Origin: Euglena gracilis
Taxonomy: Eukaryota; Euglenida; Euglenophyceae; Euglenales
Assembly (NCBI GenBank): GCA_039621445.1
Contig: CP154957.1
Location: forward strand, 1,296,504 to 1,360,503
Direction: 5' to 3'
DNA length: 64,000 bases
Part shown: in pieces, positions 22,250-33,658 of the stretch
Position numbering within the stretch: the stretch's first letter is position 1
Layout: every line of letters begins with the position of its first letter
Notes under the pieces: generated by a model
Database searches by the model: none
Told to the model about the DNA's origin: nothing
The model's input: the letters and a program-made list of their open reading frames with translations, nothing else
Program-made: the position numbers and the translations under genes

Positions 22250-23815
22250 GCTAAAGCACGCATCATGCTGTTGGTGGGCACGAAGGGTAAATGAACCACG
22301 TGCAGAAACTCCAGAAATTCACAAGTGAACAACGTGACGCGCGCTTTAGCACAAATGAACCACCAATGGAGGGATAAAACAGCGACATAACTCGGCCCAA
22401 CACCCATCTTCCCTGGCTTCTGAAAGAGTTCAACTCAACAACCACACTGTCTCCTCCAACATCTGGTATTATGGGTCCAATTCTGGGCTAGTGACAGGTC
22501 CCACAAACGACAGAGACAGAGGACCTCCTGAAGGTGGTACGCAGCCACCCAATAACGGTGCACGTCCACCGGCACAGATTTTAGGATCCCAAAGGCCCTA
22601 CCACTGGCTTGGGCTCCGCTGCTGCAGCCACAGTTGCTGGTGCTTCAGCACCCACAAGGCCGGCATCGATGGTGCAACAGCACCCACCGAAGCGGCCACG
22701 TTAGTCCCCTCAATTGGGGCGTGAGATTGGCTGCCAGTTCGCGGCAACCGGCAGCCGGAGAAAGGTAGCCCTCAAGCACCCGTGGGCGAGGGAAGTGTTG
22801 AACTTTTGCCACTCAATTGGCCGCATATAAGTGGTGGAATTTACCCCCACAAACTATGCGCAAACACTGGAGCATTTGTTTATGTTTTCGAAAGGGGAAA
22901 AAAAAAATGAGGAAGCACGGTGGAGAATCCTGCGAAACGGATTCCAGCCCGACACATCCCTGGTGTTTCAGGTACCAAATTTTGAGTCCTTGTGACGCAG
23001 TATTGTTGCAGAAAAATGCGTCGAACAGTCATAGGTTGTTTGCACGGCATCAATTCATTACGCTGATCTGCCAAACCGATTGCGCGAAAACAACCGGCCG
23101 TGCGGGCTGGGGAACAGCAGTGCAGAACCTGTGCACATAAGGCAAGCAACGTTTGCTCGTCAGCTGGCATGTTCAAATGAATTTTACACACTACCTCTCA
23201 CCACAAATTTCATCACCACGCAATCGTGGTGCAAATCAACGGTTGGCGTGCGGAACTGCGTTCGCCAGTCGTCACGGACGAGGAGATGACATCGCACAAC
23301 TGAATTGTGTCTGTGTGTGCCTTTGCGCCGACAAACAAATTTTGTTTGTGTGCGCTAAGGCTCGCACGAAAGCACTATTTTGAAGTGAATGATTAAATGT
23401 TTGTACGCACATTTGCGCCCACAAACAAATTTTTTGCGCGCAAATGTGCCCCAATGCGCATATTTCGTACAAAAAAACTCGTGGGGTTGTGGTAATTGTC
23501 AGTGTCTTTTAACATGAACATGTTGTTTGTGCGCCCATACAATAACCATCCGCATGCCAGTTTCCCCATGTGGTTGGTGCGTGCATTTGCATGCACAAAC
23601 AAAATTTGTTTGTCGGCGCATTTGCATGCAAAGACATGCCATTTTATCTTCATCGTTTTGTGTTGTGTGCGTGCAAATGCACCCACAAACACACATCTGT
23701 TGCGTGACGGCTGGCAAATGCAGTATGTAGTATGTGTTGTCATATTGCACCGTGTGTCTTTACGGGTGGCTGCAGTGCCCAAGCCAGTTGAGGCACCACA
23801 GCAGCAGCAGTACCA
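22250..23815. other. Intronic stretch with TTTGTTTGTGCGC words
   Basis: No exon recognised. ACAAACAAAATTTTGTTTGTG-like palindromes next to GCGCATTTGCATGC words recur at about 23325-23440 and 23575-23700, and also near 18985-19060 and 20895-20955. The minus strand has an open frame at 23191-22880 (104 codons, ...DEQTLLALCAQVLHCC...) without a recognised domain. Confidence 0.45.
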
Positions 23816-23821
23816 GTTGTC

Positions 23822-24011
23822 GTACCTCCCCCCCCCTTGTCGTTAACACAGCGTGCCGTTGACACACACCCCGTGTCAACGACACTTTTCTGGAACATTA
23901 TCTATTGAATCACAGTGACATTGACATGGCGTGTTGTTGACACCCCCCCCCCCGTGTCAACGGCACTCTCCTGGAACATTGGCGTGTCAACGACAAGGGG
24001 GGGGGAGGTAC
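23822..24011. repeat. Foldback element, GTACCTCCCC..TTGTCGTTAACAC
   Basis: The left end GTACCTCCCCCCCCCTTGTC and the right end GACAAGGGGGGGGGAGGTAC are perfect inverted copies. Internal GTTGACACACCCCGTGTCAAC words add smaller hairpins. Confidence 0.8.
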
Positions 24012-24574
24012 CATCCGATGAGTGCTCCCTACGTGATATACAAGAGCACCAATCTCACCCTCGGTCCTCTTCGCATCACCAGGTGAGCAACATGCATACC
24101 AAACCACCTGGAGTCACAACCCTCCAATAGAGGGTTGCAACAGTTCATAAACTCTTTTCCGTGTGTCAGGGTGCAGGGTCCCAGGGATTTCATTAAAATT
24201 AAAATTTTGCGCAAAGAAACCTTTAAGTGCAAATCCGGCCGCCGGAGTGTGTGTATGTAAACCCCCCCAAAAATAAGACCCCCCTGAGCTGATGGAATAA
24301 AACTCCAAAAATAAGACCCCCCAAAAATCAGACCCCCCCCTGACAGCGCGAAGTGCCGAAGGCAGTGAAAATTTTCCCTCAAAAATTATCAAAAACCCGA
24401 ATTTCACACACAAAAATTATGAAATTTCAAAGCTTTTCAGATTTTTGAAGTGCAAAAATCACGCTAAATGTCAATCTACACCAATTTACCCACGGTGCAA
24501 AGAGCCGAAGGAAAATTTTATGCATGCATGCATGTAAGTATGTATGTATATATGTGTGTGTATGTATGTGTGTA

Positions 24575-24795
24575 TGCATGCATGGATGGATGGATGGATG
24601 GATGGATGGATGGATGGATGGACGGACGGACGGACGAACGGACGGACGGACGGACGGACGGACGGACAGACGGATGGACGGACGGACGGACGGACGGACG
24701 GATGGATGGATGGATGGATGGATGGATGGATGGATGGATGGATGGATGGATGGATGGATGATGTCTGTCTGTCTGTCTGTCTGTCTGTGTATACA
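24575..24795. repeat. GGAT / GGAC / GTCT microsatellite
   Basis: (GGAT)n, (GGAC)n, (GGAT)n and (GTCT)n in succession. MDGWMDG and HPSIHPS open frames are artefacts. Confidence 0.95.
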
Positions 24796-24845
24796 TGTGT
24801 ATACATATATGTGTGTGCCTAAAAAGGGGGGACCTCTCTGAGCAG

Positions 24846-24984
24846 GACGAGGGACGTGAACTTCCGGGCGCGCCGCCGGCGTCGGGCATTGTGGGCAGCG
24901 GCCGGGACGTGATGGCACGCGACAAGTTCGGGCAGCGGGTGCGCGTCTTCCTGATGGTGCACCGCGTCGCCCAGCCCCACCTTG
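24846..24984 (+). CDS. Exon H: second half of PAS domain 2
   Basis: Begins [20 protein letters not shown] and continues [20 protein letters not shown] then VAQPHL. It directly completes ...FLRRYVER from exon G. [25 protein letters not shown] is the PAS 'VVGxGRxVxxxxKxGxxxPxxLxV' strand pair. The 5' end is fixed by the CTCTCTG/CAGAGAG stem, in phase 0. The 3' end is placed where CAGGGAGCTGGATGG (24988 on) pairs with CCCTCCAGCGCCCTG (28234-28248). An alternative is read-through to GSWMGIL at about 25010, which is also PAS-like. Confidence 0.8.
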
Positions 24985-25017
24985 CCGCAGGGAGCTGGAT
25001 GGGGATCCTGCAAACTA

Positions 25018-25390
25018 AACCCCCCCACTTATAACCCCCCCCCCACCTATAAACCCCCCCCTCGGGCCGACCAACCAAACCGGGACCTATAAACCCCCCC
25101 CTGGGGAAGAAAAATGAAAGCCGCCGGGGACGATTTTTTTGGCCGCAGACCACTCAAAAACTAATTTTTTGGCAATTTTTTGAGACCGACCATCTTCAAA
25201 AATGCCATTTTTGTCCAAATTTGCCGAAAATTGCCAATTTCGGGGGTTTTGGGGGTCATTTTTGGGGGTCGGATTTTCACCAACAATTCCGGGACCTATA
25301 AACCCCCCCCACTTATAACCCCCCCCCCTTCGGCCGGCCAACCAAACCGGATCCTATAAACCCCGGGGGGGTTTATAAGTGGGGGGGGTT
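25018..25390. repeat. Foldback element, AACCCCCCCACTTATAA...TTATAAGTGGGG
   Basis: AACCCCCCCACTTATAACC at the left and TTATAAGTGGGGGGGGTT at the right are inverted. Two further CCTATAAACCCCCCC / ACCTATAAACC blocks lie inside, suggesting nested insertion of the same family. Confidence 0.75.
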
Positions 25391-25394
25391 ATGG

Positions 25395-28254
25395 GAGACA
25401 GTGGCGGTATACACCCCTCCCAAATAACACCCCCCCCCTCTGGGGCCGATTTCGAGCGCCCAAATAACACACACCCCTATTTTCCTTTGGTTTTCTGTAT
25501 AAAATAACACCCCCCCCCAAATACACCAAACACACCCCCCTGGGGCCCCAGCTCAGGTGCCCAAATGACACACCGGGGGGGGGTTGTTATTTTGGGGGGG
25601 TTACCAAAATTCTTTTTTCAGACATTGACCTCAGACGACAGCCACCTTCTTCCCCGGTATTTTTTTCATGCACAATGTTATCCCTCCCTCCTGGAAGCTG
25701 CAGTGCTCAAGGAACTGTTGGTATAGATTTATAGAACGGCACGTTGTTGTCAACACGACACATCTCTAGTATGTGTCTCCTTCAAAACAAAAACCTTGCA
25801 ATGTTTGTTTTTTTTGCAGTGTTTTTTCTCCAAGTCAATGTGCCTCTCTTAGTCAATTTTTCCGATTATAATTAAGAAGCACCAACTTTGTTGTTCCTGT
25901 TCTCTGTCCCAGAATCTGGTCTAATGATCTGCTCTTACTAGTGAAAGAAAAAAATGATGGAAGTGAAAATTACGGAGGAAAATATCATTGGAAAAGTTTG
26001 AGAAAATCTCTGTTTTAAAGTTTTAATTTCGGAGATTTTAATTGGCATGAATTTTCATGCCTCCCACCCCCTTGTCCAACGACCGGGGTTGTCCAATGAC
26101 CAACCAACCCCCAGTCAGATGCGATCTTGTCGTATACAATGGTGATTCAATAATTTTAGAAAGATTTTTGTGATTCAATTTCGCTTTTTTTTTGCATTTG
26201 CTTATTTCAGAGAAGCTTTTTTGTAATTTCTTGAGATGACCACCATAGAATGGCTAAATATGCCCCAAAATGGCTTAAAAGAAGTCCAATAGCTTCAAAA
26301 AAAAGGCAACAAATCGCCCAAAATAATTAAAATGGACGCCAGTGTGCGGAATTGTGAAAAATGGCCGAAAGTCACTAAAAATTGACCAAAACTAACCCAA
26401 AAAGGGTCAAAAATCACCCAATGACGGAAAAATGGCAAAAAGTGCTCCAAAATGTTCAAAATGACCACAACTGGCCAAAAAAAATAGTCAAAAACAAGTG
26501 CAAAATTGCCATAGACCCCCACCTGTGTCTAATTTTTCGCCATTTTGGGGTCCACTGCCTTGTCTAACAACCACCCCCCCCCCCCTCACCTACGACCACC
26601 TTCCAGTCACAGGTTGCAGGTTGGGGGGGTGTTACGACCCCCCCCCCCGGTCGCTGCAAAAACCTGGTCTTACGACAAAGGGGGGGGGTACGTCCCTCCC
26701 TTTGTCCAACGACAACTGATGTTCATCTCCAACCGGGGGGGGGGGGTAAATGAAAAAGCCAATGTTTGTCGGGGGTGAGGACCCTGTCAAGCCAAACACA
26801 ATTCGCAAAGCACAGCAAAAAAACATCAAAACACACAGAAGAGGTTGCCCAAACAGCGGCAGCTCCGGTGTGTTCTGGTGAAAGGTACACGATGGTGCGA
26901 GGAAAACATTGACATTCATTGAAATCAATGGAATTTAAATGAAAAATTTTCCTAACCTGCACCCTGTGACCAGGGGGGTGGTTGTAAGTGAGGAGTGGTC
27001 AAATGACAAGGGGGGGGGGGGTACCAATTAAAATCAAAGAAATTAAAATTTCAGCGTAGAGATTTTCTCAAACTTTTCCCCGTGATATTTTTTCAGACCA
27101 TTGTGGCCTTGATTTTTTTGCTTTTATCAAGAGTTTTCTTAATGGAAACATCAACATTTTTTGGCCATCTTTTTGTCCCATTTTCAGCAACTTTTTGCCG
27201 ATTGTCACAATCTCACCAATTTTAGTCATTCTGGCCAATTTGGCCTTTTTTTTTGGAGTTATTGGCTTTTTTCCTGCCATTTTTAGGCATGTTCAGCCAA
27301 TTTATGGCAATCATCTCAAATCAATCAGTCAATCAAAATTGCAAAAAAAATTGAAACAAGCAAATGCAAAAAAGCGAAGTTAAATCATACAATTCTTCCC
27401 ACAATTGGTGTTCGTTTGCAAGCTTGGTTTTGGACAAGGGGAGCGGGAGATGACCTCGGGCACTTTTTCCTGGACCTAAACCCACCCACCCACAATTCCC
27501 CATCCCCCGGGCTCAACCCACCCACCCACCCACCCACCCACCCAAAGTCAGCTAAAAACCTTTGAAAATTCTCGAACCTGGCCTTCGGCTTGGCTGGGGG
27601 GGGGGGGGCGCATCAGGTGTTAAATGAATTATTGGCCCCATCCCCAGTGCAGGGCGGGGGGGGTATAGGTAGAAACTGAGCTGAACACACGGATGGGGTG
27701 GCAGAGGGGGCTGCCACCGACCTCCTGTCTGGGAGGGCTGCGGATTGCATCTTTCTTGCTAAGCTCATCCACGTGGTGGCTACTAGCCAGGCTTTTCCAA
27801 CAGGATTTCCTCCGTCCCCCCCCCCCAGAAGGAAAGTGCTGGCTTCGTTGAGCTTCTAAACAGTGTGTCCTCCCCGCCCCAGTAGGGAGGGAATGAGTTA
27901 TGTTGGGCCAAGGAAAATGGCGACGAGCTGCCTCTGCTCTGCTCCTCTGCTTTTCTTCCCAGGGGTGTGTTTTAATTGTTCAAGGTGAGCGTTTGCGACT
28001 CCAGGGTGACACGCAGGCTGCACGGAACTGCAGCGGAAAAACCTTCTTTCTTGCAACAATGAGTTTTCCTTTCCAGAAGGTCTGGCCAGATTACTGCTTT
28101 CAAACCTTTGGGGTTGAATGCCGCAGTCCGCTTTAGTTTTGTGGGGGGCGTGTTTTAAAAGGAGCCTGCGGCAGACAGCACCACCCAAGGCAGCACCGGG
28201 GTCAGCCCCCGACACAAGGCCCGGAGCGTGGCCCCCTCCAGCGCCCTGGGATGC
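25395..28254. other. Intronic stretch without recognised exon
   Basis: Contains CAAATAACACCCCC-type blocks (25410-25610), low-complexity AT-rich text, GGCCAAAA-like arrays at 26260-26500 and 27110-27310, a C/G foldback region with GTCACAGGTTGCAGGT at 26560-26750, and a CACC run at 27480-27545. Nothing protein-like was seen. Confidence 0.5.
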
Positions 28255-28360
28255 CCAATGAATGGGCCCAAGTTGTGTGCCCACGCCTGCATTCCGGCCT
28301 CCCAGCTTCCACCGCATTACGGCTGGCGGCCGACAGCCAGCTGCGTCTGTCACCCATGAA
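28255..28360 (+). CDS. Exon I (candidate): linker between PAS 2 and cyclase region
   Basis: Read in the phase left by exon H, it gives (A)NEWAQVVCPRLHSGLPASTA then LRLAADSQLRLSP. The composition is GC3-biased and exon-like, and the flanking stem with the end of exon H is strong. The exact splice offset is uncertain. A competing frame (MNGPKLCAHACIPAS) is also open, and the 3' end is not fixed. No domain is recognised. Confidence 0.4.
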
Positions 28361-28904
28361 ACTCCACAAATGTACAGTGGCCAGCGCCTGCCACACATTC
28401 CATCCTCTCTTCTCTGTGTTGGGTCAAGTGAACTTCATATTTATTTCCCAAGCAATCCACCAGTTTGGAAAAGTGGGATCTTGGAAAAGTGGGATTCGGG
28501 ATTAAGCAGGACAAAAAAAACTCTTTTTCAATTGCAAATGCTACATAAAGTATGATCAAAATGATCCTAAAATGCTTTTAAAACAGAAACAAATGTCTAA
28601 AATGTTTTTCTGGATGTTTGTTTTTTGTATTTCACTGCTAATAAAAGCAAATATGTGGGATCATCTGTCCGCATTATTCCCCCGGAAATGTCACATTCCT
28701 CCACAAACAGCACATCCATTTTTGAACTCAGCACCTCCAAAAACAGTGAGTGGGAGCAGATTCGGGTTGATTTAAAACAAAAACCTACAAGAAATTCTGT
28801 TGGTCTGGATGTCCTACACCGAGCATGTACACACAGTGTGGAGCATTAATTTTCACACACCTCCAATTTTGTAGGTCATACCCAACCCCAAGCCCCAAAG
28901 CCTC

Positions 28905-29425
28905 TGCCAGCCCATATGTGGTGATCGTGTGTGCACACTGGCATGGCACCGCTGTGCGCAGCAGTGTCCCAGCCGGCTCTGCCGCAGCGTACCCTGCAAA
29001 AAAACTGAGGCCAGACCTTTGAGAGCTAAATTTTGCAATTTCTGACCCCTGCCGAATTCCAAGTCAGTTCCCACCTGGAAAAGAGGGGGAAGTGAAACTG
29101 GGGTGGGATGCTTTTGACCCCATCTTACTTTACGAACATTTTGGCCATTGTAGTGGCTGAATCACTGCCATCACAGCCAGCGTTGACAGGGGTATCCACC
29201 ACCACCCGTGTTGTCCAAAGGTGGGTCAATGGCTATCCACTCCGCCTCCTCCCCTTTCTGGGGCAGGAATTGATTTGTAAGTTGTGAGGGGTCAGAAATT
29301 GCAAAACACAGGTTTGGCCTCGGTTTTTGCAGCGCGAGCTGCAGCAGAGCTGGCTGTGGCACTGCTGCGCAGGGCGGTTCCATGCCAGTGAGCACACACC
29401 ACCACGTGCTTGGCTGGACAGACAC
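28905..29425. repeat. Large imperfect inverted repeat
   Basis: 28915-29045 (GCACACTGGCATGGCACCGC ... GCAATTTCTGACCCCT) is repeated as the reverse complement at about 29285-29415, at roughly 75-80 percent by eye. The loop is about 240 bp. It is possibly a foldback transposon remnant; no ORF of note. Confidence 0.6.
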
Positions 29426-30365
29426 TCGTCACACGAACACAGCATGCAGAAGATGGGCCCTGGCTGCTGAGGACACGTTTTCTCCATCCATCCCATCCGC
29501 AAAGGCCGCAGTCAGACATGTCGCAGCGGGGTGAATGCGCACCTGCGCATTCCCCTCTTGTGTTTCCCCTGGTGTGAGGTTGCTGCACAGGACACTCGGG
29601 TGAAGGCTCAGCCCAGGAGACATACACCCTACTCAGGTGGCAATGAGCAAAAAAAGAGCTCTAAAAATGCCAATTTTGACAAATCCAACATGGGCAAAAA
29701 TTTAAACATGTCAAAAATCACCCAATTTGGGGGCATCTTCACAGCTTTAGGGGGTTCCGATTTTTGCATTTTCCCAAAAATCCCCGGGGGTCTTAATTTC
29801 GGGGCGGGTCTTATTTGGGTGAGGGGTTAGGTGGATGTTGGAATCGCCCATTTTTGGACCTTTTTTGGACCCTCCTGCGGAAGGTTTTTTTCGGGCGAAT
29901 TTCAGTATAATCCATTACTTACAGCTAACACATGAAAAATACGGCCACACACACCTCAAAATGATGGCCACCTGTAGCAAAAATGTTTGCTATCTCCCTT
30001 AAAATGATGGCCACAAAACCCAAAATTACGGCCACGAAACTACAATTGATAGCCACTGCACCTAAAAAATATGAGCCACCTTTTCTGAACGGCACTTTTT
30101 TTCAAAAAAACCACGTTTCCTCTCCATGTTTTTTTCCCGAACTCTGTTACTGGATGATGAAGGCAAGAGTGAAGGCCAACTTCGACTGAGCTGCCTTGGA
30201 TGATGGAATTGTGAATTTGTGCGTGGCAACTTTGACAGACTGCAACTGTTTCGGGACATTTGATTTCGTCATCCCGTCCCACAAGCAACAGGGTGCGTAA
30301 AAGTTACCACCTCCCCCCCCCCTATTTGACCGTGGGACCTCTCCACGGGACCCCCCTTTTGGTCA

Positions 30366-30373
30366 ATTAGGGG
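30366..30373. repeat. Target-site duplication, left (ATTAGGGG)
   Basis: Perfect 8-bp direct repeat of 30927-30934. Confidence 0.85.
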
Positions 30374-30926
30374 CAAGCACCTATGCCAACCGCAACCGAC
30401 CGCAGCCGCAGCCGACCGCGGATTTCAGGACTGTCATAGGTGGGTTGCCGACCGCAGCCGACTGCAGCCGACCACGCAACTTTTTTCTAATTGATGTCAA
30501 TTTTTTCAGTGAGAATGAGAAATTGGGCTCATTTTTATCCCAGATTTTGAGATTTTTCTGGCTCATCGCTCATGTTGTCACTTTTGGCCACTTTTGGCCA
30601 CTTTTGGCCCTTTTAGGTCGCTTTTGTCCCCTTTTGGCCCATTTGTCACCATAATTCACCCATTTTGACCCATTTTGACCATTTTTGGCCGTTTTAGGCC
30701 ATTTTTGGTCACGTTTGGCTGCTCTTGATTTCAAAAGCAACAGAAGATGTTTTAAGTGGCCTGAAAGTGGCCAGAAGTGGGTAAAAATGGCCAAAAGCAG
30801 CGAAAAGTGGCCAAAAGGCGGCAACAATGGATTGATTTTTTGTTGGCCTGCCCCTACCTACAGCCAACTATTTTGCCGACCGCAGCCGACCGCGGGCTAA
30901 AATTTGGAATCTGTCATAGGTGCTTG
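30374..30926. mobile_element. hAT-like non-autonomous element, copy 2 (553 bp)
   Basis: Starts CAAGCACCTATGCC and ends CATAGGTGCTTG, with a perfect ATTAGGGG duplication on both sides. Internal order is as in copy 1: decamer arrays (AGCCGACCGC), CAACTTTTTTCTAATTGATG, the TTTTGGCC array, the GGCCAAAA array, CTACAGCCAACTATTTTGCC. The central arrays are much shorter than in copy 1. It has inserted into a CAATTAGGGG-type repeat whose words continue on both sides. Confidence 0.85.
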
Positions 30927-30934
30927 ATTAGGGG
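30927..30934. repeat. Target-site duplication, right (ATTAGGGG)
   Basis: Identical to 30366-30373. Confidence 0.85.
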
Positions 30935-31337
30935 GGGTTCAATTAGGGGGGGGGGGGGGGGCCGTCAATTAGGGGGGTTTCCTATTCACCAACAGGAATT
31001 CATTTGGGACGTCTTCACGTGTGGCAGCACGTCTACCCCACAATTTCAAGAATGTCCCAGATTTAGGTTTTGTGGCCACTATTTTTAGGTCCGGTGGACA
31101 CTATTTTTAGGTTCAGTGGTCACTATTTTTAGGTTCTCTGGCCTGAATTTTAGGTTCGCTGGCCCTCATTTTAAGCCCTGTGGCCACGATTCTCAGGCAT
31201 GGTGGCCAACATTTCAGCCGTTAGCTGTAGTTCCACACCTTCCACACCTTTCTGCCTCTGATCTATGCAGCGGTGCCCCTTGGGATTTTCACCGTCTATT
31301 CTTTTTTTCCAGAAAAGATGAAAAGTTCATTTTTTGA

Positions 31338-31749
31338 CTACCCCCCCCCTATGTCCAACGACCCCCCTATGTCCAATGACCACCCTCCCGGTCAGAGGAC
31401 ACCTTTTCGGAGGTTTGACCCAATTTTTGGTCCCGGCGTGAAGCGCCGGGACGAAAAAATTTGCCCAAAAATTGGCCAAAAATTTGGCCAAAATGCCATT
31501 TTTGACACTTTTTGGACAAAAAATTTTCAAAATTGCCCAAAATTTTCGGCGCAAAGCGCCGGAAGGGAAAATTTGGGCATTTTTGGGTGGGTAGGGACCC
31601 GGGGACCCACCAACTTTCTTTTGACCCCATGTCCAACGACCACCCCCCCGGTCAGAGGACACCTTTTTGGTCACTACCCTATGTCCAACGACCACCCCCC
31701 CGGTCAGAGGACAGAGGTTACCGGTCATTGGACATAGGGGGGGGGGTAG
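31338..31749. repeat. Foldback element, CTACCCC..TATGTCCAACGACC
   Basis: The left end CTACCCCCCCCCTATGTCCA and the right end TGGACATAGGGG..GTAG are inverted. ATGTCCAACGACCACCCCCC with GGTCAGAGGACA recurs inside three times. Related words occur at 34530-34980, 38985-39430 and 44330-44455. Confidence 0.75.
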
Positions 31750-32135
31750 TTGCGAAGGTGTTTCTCAAGCACAGTGGTGTCGGAAAAGGCATTATGTCTT
31801 CTTCCATGTCTCTTGGGTGACTTGCATGGGTGTGTCACCACCCCTGGGGCCCCCCAGGGTCAACCACCCACCCACCCACCCACCTACCCACCTGAAAACC
31901 ATCCAAAATCAGCCGAAAACCATTGGAAAAAATTTCTGGCTTATCCTTCAGCTGGGCCAAAGACAAACCCATCATGCACCCTATCCCTGGGGGAGGGGGG
32001 TCCAGAGGCTCTAACCCACCCACCCACTCTCAGCCCCCCCCCCAGGGTTCGTGGATGAATGGGTTTTTGAAAAAGTGGTTTGGTGAGTTTAGGCCCGGTT
32101 GGAAAGTGCCCCCCCGGTGGTCAACAAGTGAATCT

Positions 32136-32270
32136 ATGGTGTGCGTGCTGGCGCTGCCACAGGTGCTCCTGCAGCTGCGCCTGCCTGAAGACCTGGTCCT
32201 GGAAGAGCAGGAGAACCCCCAGCAGCTGCGCCAGTTGATGCAGACCTTCCTGTTCGAGGTTGTGCATGGC
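32136..32270 (+). CDS. Exon J: start of cyclase homology domain
   Basis: GC3-rich. Reads MVCVLALPQVLLQLRLPEDL, then VLEEQENPQQLRQLMQTFLF and EVVHG. Position and pattern fit the first strand and following helices of a class III cyclase (VxVLFxDIxGFTxL...LxxLLxxFFxxxxxI), directly upstream of the GGVVYHV exon. If so, the metal-binding Asp of the first strand is absent (LPQVL in place of a D-I-x-G-F segment). Neither boundary could be closed with complementary intron ends; the frame stops at 32278. The homology call rests on order in the gene as much as on residues. Confidence 0.45.
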
Positions 32271-33336
32271 ATTTTTTGACGTCGCAAAACCTGAAAGTGC
32301 CCCAGGAGGCTCTGCTGGCTGGACACCGTGTGCAAAAAAAAGGAGGGAAATGGCCACAAAGTATGGGGATGGCACCAGGCATTCATTAAGCCGGACCCCA
32401 CAACAAATGAAGTCTTTCTGGCCTTTTTAAATATTTTTGGAGATATTATGTTGTTTTGCTTGCTTTTTGACAAACACAAATGAAATATTCCACTTATACT
32501 TTGTGCATGTGGTGGGTATTTGGTGTGTTAGTGACGTTGGTGCAGGGTTTTTTTTTAGTTGTGGACCCACTCCCGAGGGGTAGGGTGGGTGGGTCTGCCC
32601 CCCCCCCGGAGGGGGTGGGTTTTTCTTTTCGGCGCCAAAGGCGCCAAAATTTTTTGAAAAGGGTGCTATTTTTAGCATTTTCGTGATTTTTGGCCATTTT
32701 CGGGGGAAAGTGAGTGGGTCCCGCCAGGACCCCCCGGGGGCCCCAGGGGGTGGGTGAGTGAGGGAGACCCCTGGTCTTTAAAAAAAAAAACCCTGTTGGT
32801 GACAAGAATGGCATCTGCATTTCATTTAATTTTTTTTGTTTTCAAACGCTTTGTATTTTTCAATGTCTAGAATTACGAAAGACGTGAAGAGATTCAAGGT
32901 TTCATCAAGGTTCGATCGTTGCACATGCTGCTCAATCACAAGGGTCGAGACAAAGCAAGGCGAGCTAACTGCTGAACATTGATCATTTGATCGATTGTTT
33001 CCATCGCTGTTGATTCTGGATACTCTCACCATTTTGACTTGTTTCTGGTAATTTTTTTTCATTGAAGTGCATTTTTGTAGTTCTTTTTGCGGTTTTGGAC
33101 CTGCTTGTCTGCAGTTTTACCCCTCCCCAGGTGGTGCATCCAACCCTGACAAAGGCATTCTGCAAGGAAGCACAAGGCAGCACTCTGGTACAGATTGGCA
33201 CCCCCCAAACAGTGTTAAATCCTCTGTGTTCCATGCATCTCCTTGGCGCCAGACCTCGTGTTCCACAACTGTGTTAGGCCAGGGGGTTAGTGGCTTTCAT
33301 GTGCTTGGTGGATCCAGCCTTGCCTTGCTCCCATAT

Positions 33337-33658
33337 ATACCTACCCCCCCCCCGGGAAACTGTCATGCCCGAGAACCTGTCAGGGTCCCGCCCGGGAAAC
33401 TGTTCAGGGTCCCTGGTACCGGCCAACCTGTCAGTATAGGAAGTTGTCAGGGTCCCCGGTACCGGTCAACCTGTCAGGGTCATTTTTCATTGTCTTTCCC
33501 TTGAAATGCCCTACCCGGGAAACTGTCAGGGTCCCGCCCGGGAAACTGTCAGGGTCCCCGGTACTGGCCAACCTGTCAGTATAGGAAGTTGTCAGGGTCC
33601 CCGGTACTGGCCAACCTGTCAGGTGACAGTTTCCCGGGGGGGGGGGGGGGGTAGGTAT
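33337..33658 (+). repeat. CTGTCA-family foldback, copy 4 (best preserved)
   Basis: ATACCTACCCCC..CCGGGAAACTGTCA at the left and TGACAGTTTCCCGGG..GGGTAGGTAT at the right. Interior: two rounds of GTCAGGGTCCCGCCCGGGAA / CCAACCTGTCAGTATAGGAAG separated by a TTTTTCATTGTCTTTCCCTTG spacer. It can serve as the reference copy for the family. Confidence 0.85.

Larger units (their letters stand above)
17269..24845 (+). other. Nonconventional intron G/H (7577 nt)
   Basis: The longest intron placed. The 5' end GGCCAGAGAGAGTCCCC and the 3' end GGGGGGACCTCTCTGAGCAG are complementary over about 14 bases, with CAG at +4..+6 and CTG at -8..-6. It carries a degenerate minus-strand element (19120-20345), a hAT-like element (21028-22233), a GTTGACAC foldback (23822-24011) and two microsatellites. 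The 3' microsatellite ends about 65 bases before exon H. Confidence 0.8.
24985..28254 (+). other. Intron H/I (about 3.27 kb)
   Basis: CAGGGAGCTGGATGG near the 5' end matches the complement of CCCTCCAGCGCCCTG near the 3' end at 13 of 15 positions. Six bases, not five, separate the stem from exon I if the frame is to stay open. It contains the TTATAAGTGGGG foldback (25018-25390), TATTATTT-type blocks (25400-25610), an AT-rich unique stretch (25620-26240), GGCC/AAAA arrays, and C/G blocks around 26560-27015. Confidence 0.5.

Noticed and set aside
22817-23191. Minus-strand 104-codon frame as a gene
   Set aside because: No domain, no codon bias like the exons, and it lies inside intron G/H among repeats.
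24427-25153. Open frames rich in HPSIHPS and MDGWMDG
   Set aside because: Products of (GGAT)n and (GGAC)n repeats. Only the GC3-biased end of the region (exon H at 24846-24984) is coding.
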